Source: Tidjanibacter sp. (lineage in GTDB: Bacteria > Bacteroidota > Bacteroidia > Bacteroidales > Rikenellaceae). Taken from it: a stretch of DNA of 6,509 nt. This document shows, piece by piece, positions 1 through 6,032 of the stretch. Each line of letters opens with the position of its first letter. Position 1 is the stretch's first letter. A program made the translations under genes and the position numbers. The DNA lies in the NCBI GenBank assembly GCA_017630115.1, contig JAGBVY010000143.1:1-6509 (forward strand). Reading direction: 5' to 3'. The notes beneath the pieces are model-generated. The model ran no database searches. It was not told where the DNA came from and saw only the letters and a list, made by a program, of their open reading frames with translations.

Positions 1-2
1 CC

Positions 3-60
3 CAGTAAACTCAGTAAACTCAGAGAACCCAGAGTACCCAGAGAACCCAGTAAACCCAGT
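3..60. repeat. 9-bp tandem repeat array (CAGTAAACY type)
   Basis: Six complete 9-bp units are followed by a partial one (CAGT). The units are CAGTAAACT twice, CAGAGAACC, CAGAGTACC, CAGAGAACC and CAGTAAACC. The consensus is CAG(T/A)(A/G)(A/T)AC(C/T). The CC at 1-2 matches the end of another unit, so the array probably continues left of the window. The leftmost frame is open across it and stops at TAG 64-66, but the frames seen on the opposite strand are also mostly open, as expected for a period divisible by three. I read it as an intergenic repeat, not a gene. Its function is unknown. Confidence 0.85.
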
Positions 61-61
61 G

Positions 62-97
62 TATAGGCCTTATAAGGCCCATAAGGCTTATAGGGCT
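62..97. repeat. second 9-bp-period repeat (TATAAGGCY type)
   Basis: Four successive 9-mers share the pattern (T/C)ATA(A/G)(G)GGC(C/T): TATAGGCCT, TATAAGGCC, CATAAGGCT and TATAGGGCT. The block adjoins the CAGTAAACY array but has a different unit and is out of phase with it. It includes a perfect 14-bp palindrome, GGCCTTATAAGGCC, at 66-79. It is non-coding in context and no function is assigned. Confidence 0.65.
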
Positions 98-116
98 TAG
101 GGGCCATATCCCCTAA
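97..116. other. short hairpin (TTAGGGG/CCCCTAA)
   Basis: A 7-bp perfect inverted repeat, TTAGGGG at 97-103 and CCCCTAA at 110-116, surrounds a 6-nt loop CCATAT. No T-run follows on either strand, so it is not a convincing intrinsic terminator. It directly continues the 9-bp-period block and may be a degenerate extension of it. Confidence 0.5.
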
Positions 117-124
117 CCTCCCAT

Positions 125-138
125 TCAACTCTCAACTA
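125..138. repeat. 7-bp direct repeat pair (TCAACTM)
   Basis: Two adjacent 7-mers, TCAACTC (125-131) and TCAACTA (132-138), sit just beyond the kinase terminator. Two copies alone would be weak evidence. The other terminator-bearing spacer also carries 7-bp tandem units in the same relative place, which makes it worth recording. Confidence 0.45.
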
Positions 139-140
139 AC

Positions 141-174
141 AAAACGCGGGTATCAAATTTGATACCCGCGTTTT
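141..174 (-). terminator. intrinsic terminator of the nucleoside kinase gene (perfect 34-bp palindrome)
   Basis: A perfect palindrome with two 17-bp arms (left arm AAAACGCGGGTATCAAA) begins three bases beyond the kinase stop codon at 178-180. In RNA it would form a very stable stem with a G+C-rich lower half and a small AAUU loop, ending in UUUU followed by GUUAG on the minus strand. Its location at a 3' end and the U-run support rho-independent termination. Because it is symmetrical it could also stop transcription entering from the left. The outer part of the stem, AAAACGCGGGTAT, is identical to the terminator at 3446-3481. Confidence 0.88.
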
Positions 175-177
175 AAG

Positions 178-1845
178 TTAATCAAACGAGGAGCCGCCGA
201 TAAATTCCCTCAGCAGTGAGGTTGGGGGTATTTCGCGCCCATCAAGGAGCGAGAAGTTGTCGATGAATTTCAGCAGTCGGGTGGCCTCGCCATAGACCTC
301 CTCCGTATCGGGCACGCCCAGTAGCAGGGGCACAACGTGGTTCTTCAAAACGGGTAGTTCGTAGAGCAGCGAGGAGTTGAACATCACGTCGGCATTTTCC
401 TGATAGGGGAATATATATTTCTCCTCGCCACGACGCACACTCTGCCAACGTTTGAGTGTGGCCTCGGCGCTTGTGCCACGATAGGCATTGTCGCGCACCA
501 TACGTCGGATGAGGCGGTTGTCGGTGGTGTGGATGCGTGAGAGGTCGTCCATAGAAATCGAGGTCAGGCACGAGATATAGACCTTAAATTTCAGGTGTTC
601 CTCAATCTGAGCAGTCAGTTTGGGGTTCAGGGCGTGTATGCCCTCGACTATGAGTATGGAGCGAGGGCCGAGTTGCAGCGGCTCATCGTGCCACTGGCGA
701 CGGCCGGTGATGAAGTCGTAGCGTGGAATATCGACCCTCTCGCCCGCAAACAGACGTGTGAGGTGGTCGTTGAAGGTGGCGATGTCGAGTGCGTCGATGG
801 TTTCGAAGTCGTAGTCGCCATTCTCGTCGCGTGGGGTATCCTCCCTGTCGAGGAAGTAGTCGTCGAGCGAAATCATCGTTGGCAGTAGTCCAAGTATGCG
901 TAGCTGTATGCCCAGACGTTTCGAGAAGGTGGTTTTGCCACTCGACGAGGGGCCACTCACCAAGACCATACGAGTGCCCTTAGAGGTGTGGGCCTGAGCT
1001 ATTCGGTCGGCTATGGCTCCGAGTTTCTTTTCGTGGAAGGCCTCGGCAATCTTTATTAGGTCGCCGCCGTCGCCCTCGGCAATCTTGCGGTTGAGCTGTC
1101 CGATGTTGGCCACACCCATAACATCGACCCACTCACGATACTCGCGAAAGACATCGAACATCTTATCCTGCGCCACCATAGGCTCGAAGCTGTCGGGGGC
1201 GGTGCGTGAGGGCACAGCAATGTAGATGCCGTCGTAATAGACCCTCAGGTCGTAGAGGTGGATGTAGCGTGTTGAGGGGGCCAGAGCGCCGTAGAAGTAG
1301 CCGGCCAAATCGTCGAGCGTATAGACCGTAACGTAGAGGTGGGGGCGCGAGGAGATAATCTCCACCTTATCCTCGAAACCGAGCTTGCGGTAGATATCCA
1401 AAACCTCGTCTTTGAGCAACTTATGGCGCACAATGGGGAGGTCGGCGGCAATGATTTCGTCGAGCCTCTGCTTTATGGCGGCCACAATCTCGGGCGAAGA
1501 CTTAATGCCTTCAATCTCGCAGTAGAAGCCTCTGGAAATGGAGTGTGTGATACGGAAGCGGTGGGTGGGGTAGAGGTCGCGCACAGCCTTGTGGAGTGCC
1601 AAGAAGAGGGTGCGCTGATAGACCCTCGAACCCTCGAAATGGGTAATGTCGATAAACCTCACGCTCATAGGCTCGCCCACGCGTGCATCTAGTTCGCGTA
1701 TGCTGTTATTTACATAGGCCGCAAGGAAGGGGTGACCACTCTTGCTGCGGAGACCTTCGGCAATGGAGCCGAGTGTTGTTCCCCACTCAACCTCCATTGT
1801 GGAGTCTATATTCTCACATACGATTTTGATTTTGTTGCTATTCAT
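178..1845 (-). CDS. nucleoside kinase (uridine kinase-like) with TGS and ThrRS-like N-terminal domains
   Basis: This 555-aa cytoplasmic P-loop kinase probably transfers phosphate from ATP to a pyrimidine nucleoside (uridine/cytidine salvage); the exact substrate cannot be read from sequence. Residues ~5-68 look like a TGS domain. Residues ~69-190 resemble the second additional domain of threonyl-tRNA synthetase, without any synthetase catalytic core. The C-terminal ~265 residues are the kinase: Walker A GPSSSGKT at 298-305, DDY at 328-330 as in uridine kinases (candidate nucleoside-binding/catalytic acid), PRYDF at 374-378, a Walker B-like strand ending IVEGIHAL at 399-406, and an arginine-rich RRMVRD at 447-452 suited to the lid. 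The length is about 2.5 times that of classical Udk (~210 aa) because of the N-terminal half, a known Bacteroidota and Firmicutes architecture. The ATG at 1845 precedes the first TGS strand and lies ~60 bp below a TAnnTTTG element; there is no clear Shine-Dalgarno, as is common in Bacteroidota. The gene is intact. Confidence 0.9.
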   Translation of the reverse strand: MNSNKIKIVCENIDSTMEVEWGTTLGSIAEGLRSKSGHPFLAAYVNNSIRELDARVGEPMSVRFIDITHFEGSRVYQRTLFLALHKAVRDLYPTHRFRITHSISRGFYCEIEGIKSSPEIVAAIKQRLDEIIAADLPIVRHKLLKDEVLDIYRKLGFEDKVEIISSRPHLYVTVYTLDDLAGYFYGALAPSTRYIHLYDLRVYYDGIYIAVPSRTAPDSFEPMVAQDKMFDVFREYREWVDVMGVANIGQLNRKIAEGDGGDLIKIAEAFHEKKLGAIADRIAQAHTSKGTRMVLVSGPSSSGKTTFSKRLGIQLRILGLLPTMISLDDYFLDREDTPRDENGDYDFETIDALDIATFNDHLTRLFAGERVDIPRYDFITGRRQWHDEPLQLGPRSILIVEGIHALNPKLTAQIEEHLKFKVYISCLTSISMDDLSRIHTTDNRLIRRMVRDNAYRGTSAEATLKRWQSVRRGEEKYIFPYQENADVMFNSSLLYELPVLKNHVVPLLLGVPDTEEVYGEATRLLKFIDNFSLLDGREIPPTSLLREFIGGSSFD

Positions 1846-1902
1846 ACAGGTTTATAGTTTGAGGATGCTACTTTTCGTATGTTGTTTTGACTAACAACTT
1901 CT

Positions 1903-1910
1903 CAAAGTTA
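1903..1910 (-). promoter_or_regulatory. candidate -7 promoter element of the nucleoside kinase gene
   Basis: On the minus strand this reads TAACTTTG, a match to the Bacteroidota sigma-ABfr -7 consensus TAnnTTTG. A TTTG that could serve as the -33 element lies at 1934-1937, 23 bp upstream, slightly longer than the usual 19-21 bp. Transcription starting just below it would leave a leader of roughly 50 nt before the ATG at 1845. It is predicted by motif only. Confidence 0.55.
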
Positions 1911-1922
1911 CAAAAATCTTTG

Positions 1923-1930
1923 TACTTTTG
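1923..1930 (+). promoter_or_regulatory. candidate -7 promoter element of the phosphoesterase lipoprotein gene
   Basis: TACTTTTG matches the Bacteroidota -7 consensus TAnnTTTG exactly. I see no good TTTG -33 element 19-21 bp upstream. The expected start site near 1935 gives a ~30-nt leader to the ATG at 1965. This placement also argues that the in-frame TTG at 1887 is not the translation start, because it would lie upstream of the transcript. Confidence 0.55.
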
Positions 1931-1964
1931 TCACAAACTAACACAAAAAGAGCACATATTGGCT

Positions 1965-3386
1965 ATGAAATCCATCCGTTTGACACTTTTTACCCTCGCC
2001 ACACTCCTCGCTGTGGCCTCCTGTACCCCCAAGACCGAGCACATTATCATCATCTCCACCAGTGACATCCACGCCAAATTGGATATGATGCCACGCTTGG
2101 CTACACTCGTCGATGAGGCGCGCGCACAAGACAGTGCCAAGGTTTTTCTTGTAGATGCCGGCGACCGCTGGACGGGCAACGCTTTTGTCGATATGGCCAC
2201 CCACGCAGGTCGTCCCATCATCGAGCAGATGAATCGCCTCGGCTACGATGTGGCTACCTATGGCAACCACGAGTTCGATATGGGTCTTGATACGCTCCAA
2301 AAGCGTGTTGAGGATGCCGAGTTCGACCTCGTATTGGCCAATGTCAATACGGGTACTACGGCTTGGCAGCAGCCCAAACCCTATGTGGTTAAACGCGCTG
2401 GTGGGGTGAAGGTTGGCTTCCTCGGCATTGTGACCAACTATGCCAATGGCCACCCCGATGGCGACGACCCTGTCTATGTGGGCACTGAGTTCTACTCGCC
2501 CGAGTGGACAGCCGAGCGCTATGGCAAAGAGCTGCGTCAGAAGTGCGACCTGATGGTGGTCATCTCCCACTGTGGCCTCGACCGTGACACCACCAACCTC
2601 GCCACCGCCTTCCCCTATGCCGACCTACTTATTAGCGGTCACACCCACGAGACCTATTCGGGTAAGGTGGGCGATGTGGCCATTGTGCAGGGCACAAACA
2701 AACTCAAAGCTGTTGGCCTTACTACCATCACTATGCGTGGCGGCGAGGTAGAAAAACTTACAACTCGCTATATCTCCTTGCCTGAGGAGGGTAAGGCTTC
2801 TGTGAAGGAGGCGGTAGAGGCCTATGGCAACAATCCTTTCCTTACGGAGTCCATCGGCACACTCACTGCCGAGGCTTCCAAGCGTGGCTTGGCTCAACTT
2901 ATGGCCGACGAGGGCCGACGTGTGGCGGGCACCGACCTTGCTTTCTACCACATTGGTGGCACCCGCTTGCCCTATTTGGCCGAGGGCGATGTTTCGCGTG
3001 CCGATGTCTATGAGTTGGAGCCATTCCAGAGCTATCTGGCCATAACGACAATGACTCTCGGCGAGATTGAGGAGATGATTATCAATAAGTTCAACGACAC
3101 GACCAACTACAAAGAGTCCCACCGTGAGGACCTTATCCCTTCGGGTCTTAGCTATACTATTGTGACCAACTCTGCGGGCGATGCTGTTGATGTTATCATC
3201 CGCCCCGAGCAGCGCAAAGAGCTCTATACGGTAGCAATGTCGGACTATGTCTATGGCAACAAAGTCTATGCCTATCCACGTCGCCCCGAGGAGGGTCGTT
3301 CGCCTCTGGTTACGGCCTATCTGATTGACCTTTTTGGTCGTGGCCCTGTTACGCCCGATAATACACCTAGGGTGGTTATTAAATAA
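1965..3386 (+). CDS. metallophosphoesterase / 5'-nucleotidase-family lipoprotein
   Basis: This 473-aa protein probably hydrolyses phosphate monoesters such as nucleotides in the periplasm with a two-metal centre. The N-terminus is a lipoprotein signal: KSIR, a hydrophobic stretch at ~6-18 and lipobox VASC with acylated Cys20. The next residues (TPKTEH) are not an acid-rich surface-export signal, so it probably faces the periplasm. All calcineurin-type metal-site motifs are present: D34-x-H36, GD 66-67, GNHE 100-103, H202 in SHCG, and GHTH 225-228. The C-terminal 5'-nucleotidase domain (~290-470) keeps the GGTR loop at 331-334 and a DVYELEPF segment at 347-354. The family's FxxxGGDGY substrate loop appears as DYVYGNKVY (427-435), so substrate preference may differ. 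The start is the ATG at 1965, which begins the signal peptide. The frame extends upstream to a TTG at 1887, but that adds a polar 26-residue tail and precedes the promoter. The gene diverges from the kinase gene. Confidence 0.87.
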   Translation: MKSIRLTLFTLATLLAVASCTPKTEHIIIISTSDIHAKLDMMPRLATLVDEARAQDSAKVFLVDAGDRWTGNAFVDMATHAGRPIIEQMNRLGYDVATYGNHEFDMGLDTLQKRVEDAEFDLVLANVNTGTTAWQQPKPYVVKRAGGVKVGFLGIVTNYANGHPDGDDPVYVGTEFYSPEWTAERYGKELRQKCDLMVVISHCGLDRDTTNLATAFPYADLLISGHTHETYSGKVGDVAIVQGTNKLKAVGLTTITMRGGEVEKLTTRYISLPEEGKASVKEAVEAYGNNPFLTESIGTLTAEASKRGLAQLMADEGRRVAGTDLAFYHIGGTRLPYLAEGDVSRADVYELEPFQSYLAITTMTLGEIEEMIINKFNDTTNYKESHREDLIPSGLSYTIVTNSAGDAVDVIIRPEQRKELYTVAMSDYVYGNKVYAYPRRPEEGRSPLVTAYLIDLFGRGPVTPDNTPRVVIK

Positions 3387-3390
3387 ATAG

Positions 3391-3411
3391 GTCTACCGTC
3401 TACCGTCTACC
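3391..3411. repeat. 7-bp tandem repeat, GTCTACC x3
   Basis: Three perfect adjacent copies of GTCTACC begin four bases after the phosphoesterase stop. Flanking AGGTC (3389-3393) and GACCT (3412-3416) form a short inverted pair around the array. It is non-coding and its function is unknown. Confidence 0.85.
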
Positions 3412-3426
3412 GACCTAAGTCAAAAT

Positions 3427-3444
3427 AATTTTGAATTTTGAATT
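3427..3444. repeat. 7-bp direct repeat, AATTTTG x2 plus AATT
   Basis: Two perfect copies of AATTTTG (3427-3433 and 3434-3440) are followed by a partial AATT. The first copy overlaps a 13-base near-palindrome, CAAAATAATTTTG, at 3421-3433. The block separates the GTCTACC repeats from the terminator. Confidence 0.7.
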
Positions 3445-3445
3445 A

Positions 3446-3481
3446 AAAAACGCGGGTATTAAAAAAGATACCCGCGTTTTT
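3446..3481. terminator. bidirectional intrinsic terminator between convergent genes
   Basis: The 14-bp arms AAAAACGCGGGTAT (3446-3459) and ATACCCGCGTTTTT (3468-3481) enclose the loop TAAAAAAG; on the plus strand the closing U and G could also pair. It lies 59 nt past the plus-strand phosphoesterase stop and 18 nt past the minus-strand mutS2 stop. A T-run follows the stem in both directions (five on plus, six on minus), so one hairpin can serve both genes. Its outer 13 bp are the same as in the terminator at 141-174, but the loop differs. Confidence 0.88.
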
Positions 3482-3499
3482 GTTGTGCTTAACTGCTGA

Positions 3500-5989
3500 T
3501 TATTTGAACTTTACTACCGTGATGCCGGCACCACCTCGGTCGGGGTGGTCGTCGGTGGCGGAGGCCACTTGTGGAATGTAGCGCAGGTAGCGTCGCACCT
3601 CCTCTTTGAGTGCGCCCGTACCCTTGCCGTGCAAGATGGTCACAGTGCCTATGCCTACCATTATGGCGTCGTCGATGAAGTCCTGCACAACCTCCATAGC
3701 CTCGCCGGCCCTCATACCTCTGATGTCGATATTGTCTTTGAAGGCTAGCTTGCGGCTCGAAATATCCACACTCACAACGGTGCGGGCTGTGGTTGGGCGA
3801 GTCTGTTTCTTGTATTCGTTCTGACTTATGGCCTCCAAGCGGTCGATGGCGATGGTGGTGGTAATCTGGCCTATGGCTACGGTTGCTTTTTTGCCCTTTA
3901 CCGACACTATCTCACCCACACCCTCTTGTCCGACGATGCGTACTTTTGCCCCCACAACTATTGGTAGCACCACTGGCTCAGGCTCGGCTTTGGGGGTACT
4001 CTCCACCTCGCCACGCTGGGCCTTACGTTCGGCACGTTTCTGGCGGCGACGCTCAATCTTCTCCATCTCGCGGGCCACCTTCTCGCTCTCGGCCGAGAGG
4101 TAATCGACATCGCTTTCAACCCTCTCTCTGAGCGATTCCAGTTCGCGACGAGCAAGTCTTGTGGTCTCTCTCTCGGCCTGCGACTCGCGTATTATGCGCA
4201 CCGTATTCTCAATCGTGCGGTTGGTCTGGTCGAGTATCTCGCGAGCATCTTCCTTGGCCTGACGGATGATGGCCGCACGCTCCTCTTTGAGTCCTGCCAG
4301 GCGGGTTGCATACTCGCTCTCCATCTCCTCCACACGCCTATCGGCTATGCGTATGCGCTCACGTTTCTGCTCCCAGTAGTTGCGACTGCGGGCCACCTCG
4401 CGCAGCTGACGTTCGAGGCTCATAACCTCTGTGCCGACCTTCTCGGAGGCGCTGCGGATAATCTGCTCCGGTAGTCCAATCTTGCGTGCAATCTCAATGG
4501 CAAACGAGCTGCCCGGCTCGCCCATTTCCAGTCGGAATAGGGGGCGTATGTTCTGCACATCGAAGAGCATTGCTCCGTTGGCCACACCTCGGTGGTTGGA
4601 GGCGAAATACTTTATGTTGGTGTAGTGGGTTGTGACAATTCCGTAGGTGCCCGACTCCACAAATCTTTCGAGCATAGCCTCGGCAATAGCACCACCAATG
4701 GTGGGCTCTGTGCCGCCACCAAACTCGTCGATGAGGATGAGTGTAGAGGGGCCTGCTCCGGCGAGCATCTCCTTCATATTCGTCAGGTGTGACGAGTAGG
4801 TCGAGAGGTCGTTCTCGATGCTTTGTTGGTCGCCAATGTCGATGAAGATACGCTCGAAGATGGGCAGCTCGCTAAGTCCGCCCGCAGGTATGGCAAGGCC
4901 ACACTGGAACATATATTGTAGCAATCCTACCGTTTTCAGACATACCGACTTACCACCTGCATTGGGGCCCGAGATGACCAATATGCGACGGCCTCCATCG
5001 AGGCGCAAATCCAGTGGTACAACCTCTTTTTTCTCCTTGGCGTGGCTCTGTTGGAGCAGAGGGTGGCGGGCTTCGACGAGTCGCAGGGTGCCGTCGTCGG
5101 AGAGTATGGGTTTGTAGGCGCCATTGGCAACAGCCCAACGTGCTTTGGCTCTGAGGAAGTCGAAGCCGGTGAGGTAGCGGCGGCTCTCGGCCATCTGACC
5201 ACCATAGGGGCGTATGCTCTCGGTAAACTCCGTCAGCAGGCGTATAATCTCCCTGCGCTCGGCATACTCCAACTCTTTCAGCGCGTTGTTAATCTCCACC
5301 ACCTCCACAGGCTCAATATAGACAGTCTTACCTGTGGCCGACTCGTCGTGGACAAAACCTCGGAGTTTGCGTTTGTTAGCCGCTGCAACGGGTATGACAC
5401 TACGGCCATCCCTTATTGAGAGCGACGCACCCTCCTCCACAATGCCCTCCTTGATGGCGGCAGCCAGTACGGCCTGCAACCTCTTGGCGGCCTGACCCTC
5501 GTGAGCGCGTATGGAGCGACGTATCTCATAGAGCTCTGCTGAGGCACTATCCCTCACCTCGCCGTGGCGGTCGATGAGGGTGTCGATGTGGCTTACCACA
5601 TCGGGGAACGACTCTACCTTCGCCGATTCAGAGGCCATAAGTGGATAGCGCTGGCGGGCCGAAAGGAACATCCGTGTCGCCTCGCCCACACCTTTCAGAC
5701 CTCCGCTCAGAAGTAGCAATTCGTCGGCTTCCAGAAAAGAGCCTTGTGTAGCAAGTTTGGCCACTACAATGCTAAATTCCACCAGTTCCCCTTTGGGGAA
5801 TTGTGGCTCGGTAAGCAGTGCCAGTCTAACCTCTTCGGCCACACTCTGTCGCCACTCAACCTCCTTGGCCGAGGTGGAAAAATCCATCTGAGCCACCAGT
5901 TCCGAAGCCGATGGAGTAGAGCAAAGTTCGGCCACCTGACGGCGTATGCGCTCAAAGCCGAGTTTTATTTCGAGTTTCGTATTTTCCAT
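3500..5989 (-). CDS. mutS2: MutS2 family ATPase/Smr-domain protein
   Basis: This 829-aa MutS paralogue lacks the mismatch-recognition domain. Family members bind branched DNA and limit homologous recombination, or act on collided ribosomes through ATPase and Smr domains; which applies here is not visible. The MutS core and lever/clamp regions span ~1-310. The ABC-type ATPase follows, with Walker A GPNAGGKS at 341-348, the signature region DLSTYSS at 394-400, Walker B LILIDE at 417-422, and the switch histidine in TTHY at 453-456. A long charged coiled coil occupies ~520-660, and a short beta-rich KOW-like segment occupies ~677-720. The Smr domain (~750-829) carries DIRG at 755-758, where the family usually has DLRG, and HGKGTG at 787-792. 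The domain set is complete and the length is slightly above the ~780-790 typical of Firmicutes. The ATG at 5989 is chosen because MENTKLEIKLGFERI matches the usual MutS2 beginning. It starts 43 bp after the lptD-like stop with no visible promoter between, so co-transcription is likely. Confidence 0.95.
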   Translation of the reverse strand: MENTKLEIKLGFERIRRQVAELCSTPSASELVAQMDFSTSAKEVEWRQSVAEEVRLALLTEPQFPKGELVEFSIVVAKLATQGSFLEADELLLLSGGLKGVGEATRMFLSARQRYPLMASESAKVESFPDVVSHIDTLIDRHGEVRDSASAELYEIRRSIRAHEGQAAKRLQAVLAAAIKEGIVEEGASLSIRDGRSVIPVAAANKRKLRGFVHDESATGKTVYIEPVEVVEINNALKELEYAERREIIRLLTEFTESIRPYGGQMAESRRYLTGFDFLRAKARWAVANGAYKPILSDDGTLRLVEARHPLLQQSHAKEKKEVVPLDLRLDGGRRILVISGPNAGGKSVCLKTVGLLQYMFQCGLAIPAGGLSELPIFERIFIDIGDQQSIENDLSTYSSHLTNMKEMLAGAGPSTLILIDEFGGGTEPTIGGAIAEAMLERFVESGTYGIVTTHYTNIKYFASNHRGVANGAMLFDVQNIRPLFRLEMGEPGSSFAIEIARKIGLPEQIIRSASEKVGTEVMSLERQLREVARSRNYWEQKRERIRIADRRVEEMESEYATRLAGLKEERAAIIRQAKEDAREILDQTNRTIENTVRIIRESQAERETTRLARRELESLRERVESDVDYLSAESEKVAREMEKIERRRQKRAERKAQRGEVESTPKAEPEPVVLPIVVGAKVRIVGQEGVGEIVSVKGKKATVAIGQITTTIAIDRLEAISQNEYKKQTRPTTARTVVSVDISSRKLAFKDNIDIRGMRAGEAMEVVQDFIDDAIMVGIGTVTILHGKGTGALKEEVRRYLRYIPQVASATDDHPDRGGAGITVVKFK

Positions 5990-6032
5990 TGTTGCTTAGT
6001 CGAATAGTTTGTGCCCTGCCTTTTGGGGTGGG

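Noticed and set aside
3..60. CRISPR array
   Set aside because: Units are 9 bp and directly adjacent with no spacers, and there are no cas genes in the window.
1..66. Possible C-terminal end of a plus-strand gene rich in Pro, Ser, Lys and Arg, ending at TAG 64-66
   Set aside because: The frame is open only because the 9-bp unit is a multiple of three; frames seen on the opposite strand are also mostly open, and the composition follows the repeat unit. What lies to the left is not visible, so this cannot be fully excluded.
66..79. GGCCTTATAAGGCC palindrome as a regulatory site
   Set aside because: It arises from two neighbouring units of the 9-bp-period repeat and is not near any visible promoter.
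141..174. 34-bp perfect palindrome as a repressor operator or recombination site
   Set aside because: It sits three bases after a stop codon, ends in T-runs, and shares its stem with a second hairpin between convergent genes, so termination explains it better.
1887..1964. Upstream TTG start that would add 26 residues to the phosphoesterase lipoprotein
   Set aside because: The extension is polar and would bury the signal peptide and lipobox. It begins upstream of the candidate promoter element at 1923-1930.
1938..2570. 210-codon open frame on the minus strand inside the phosphoesterase gene, and similar long antisense frames in mutS2 and the kinase
   Set aside because: They lie opposite genes with clear family motifs, have no recognisable domains or leaders, and are expected from the codon usage of the real genes.
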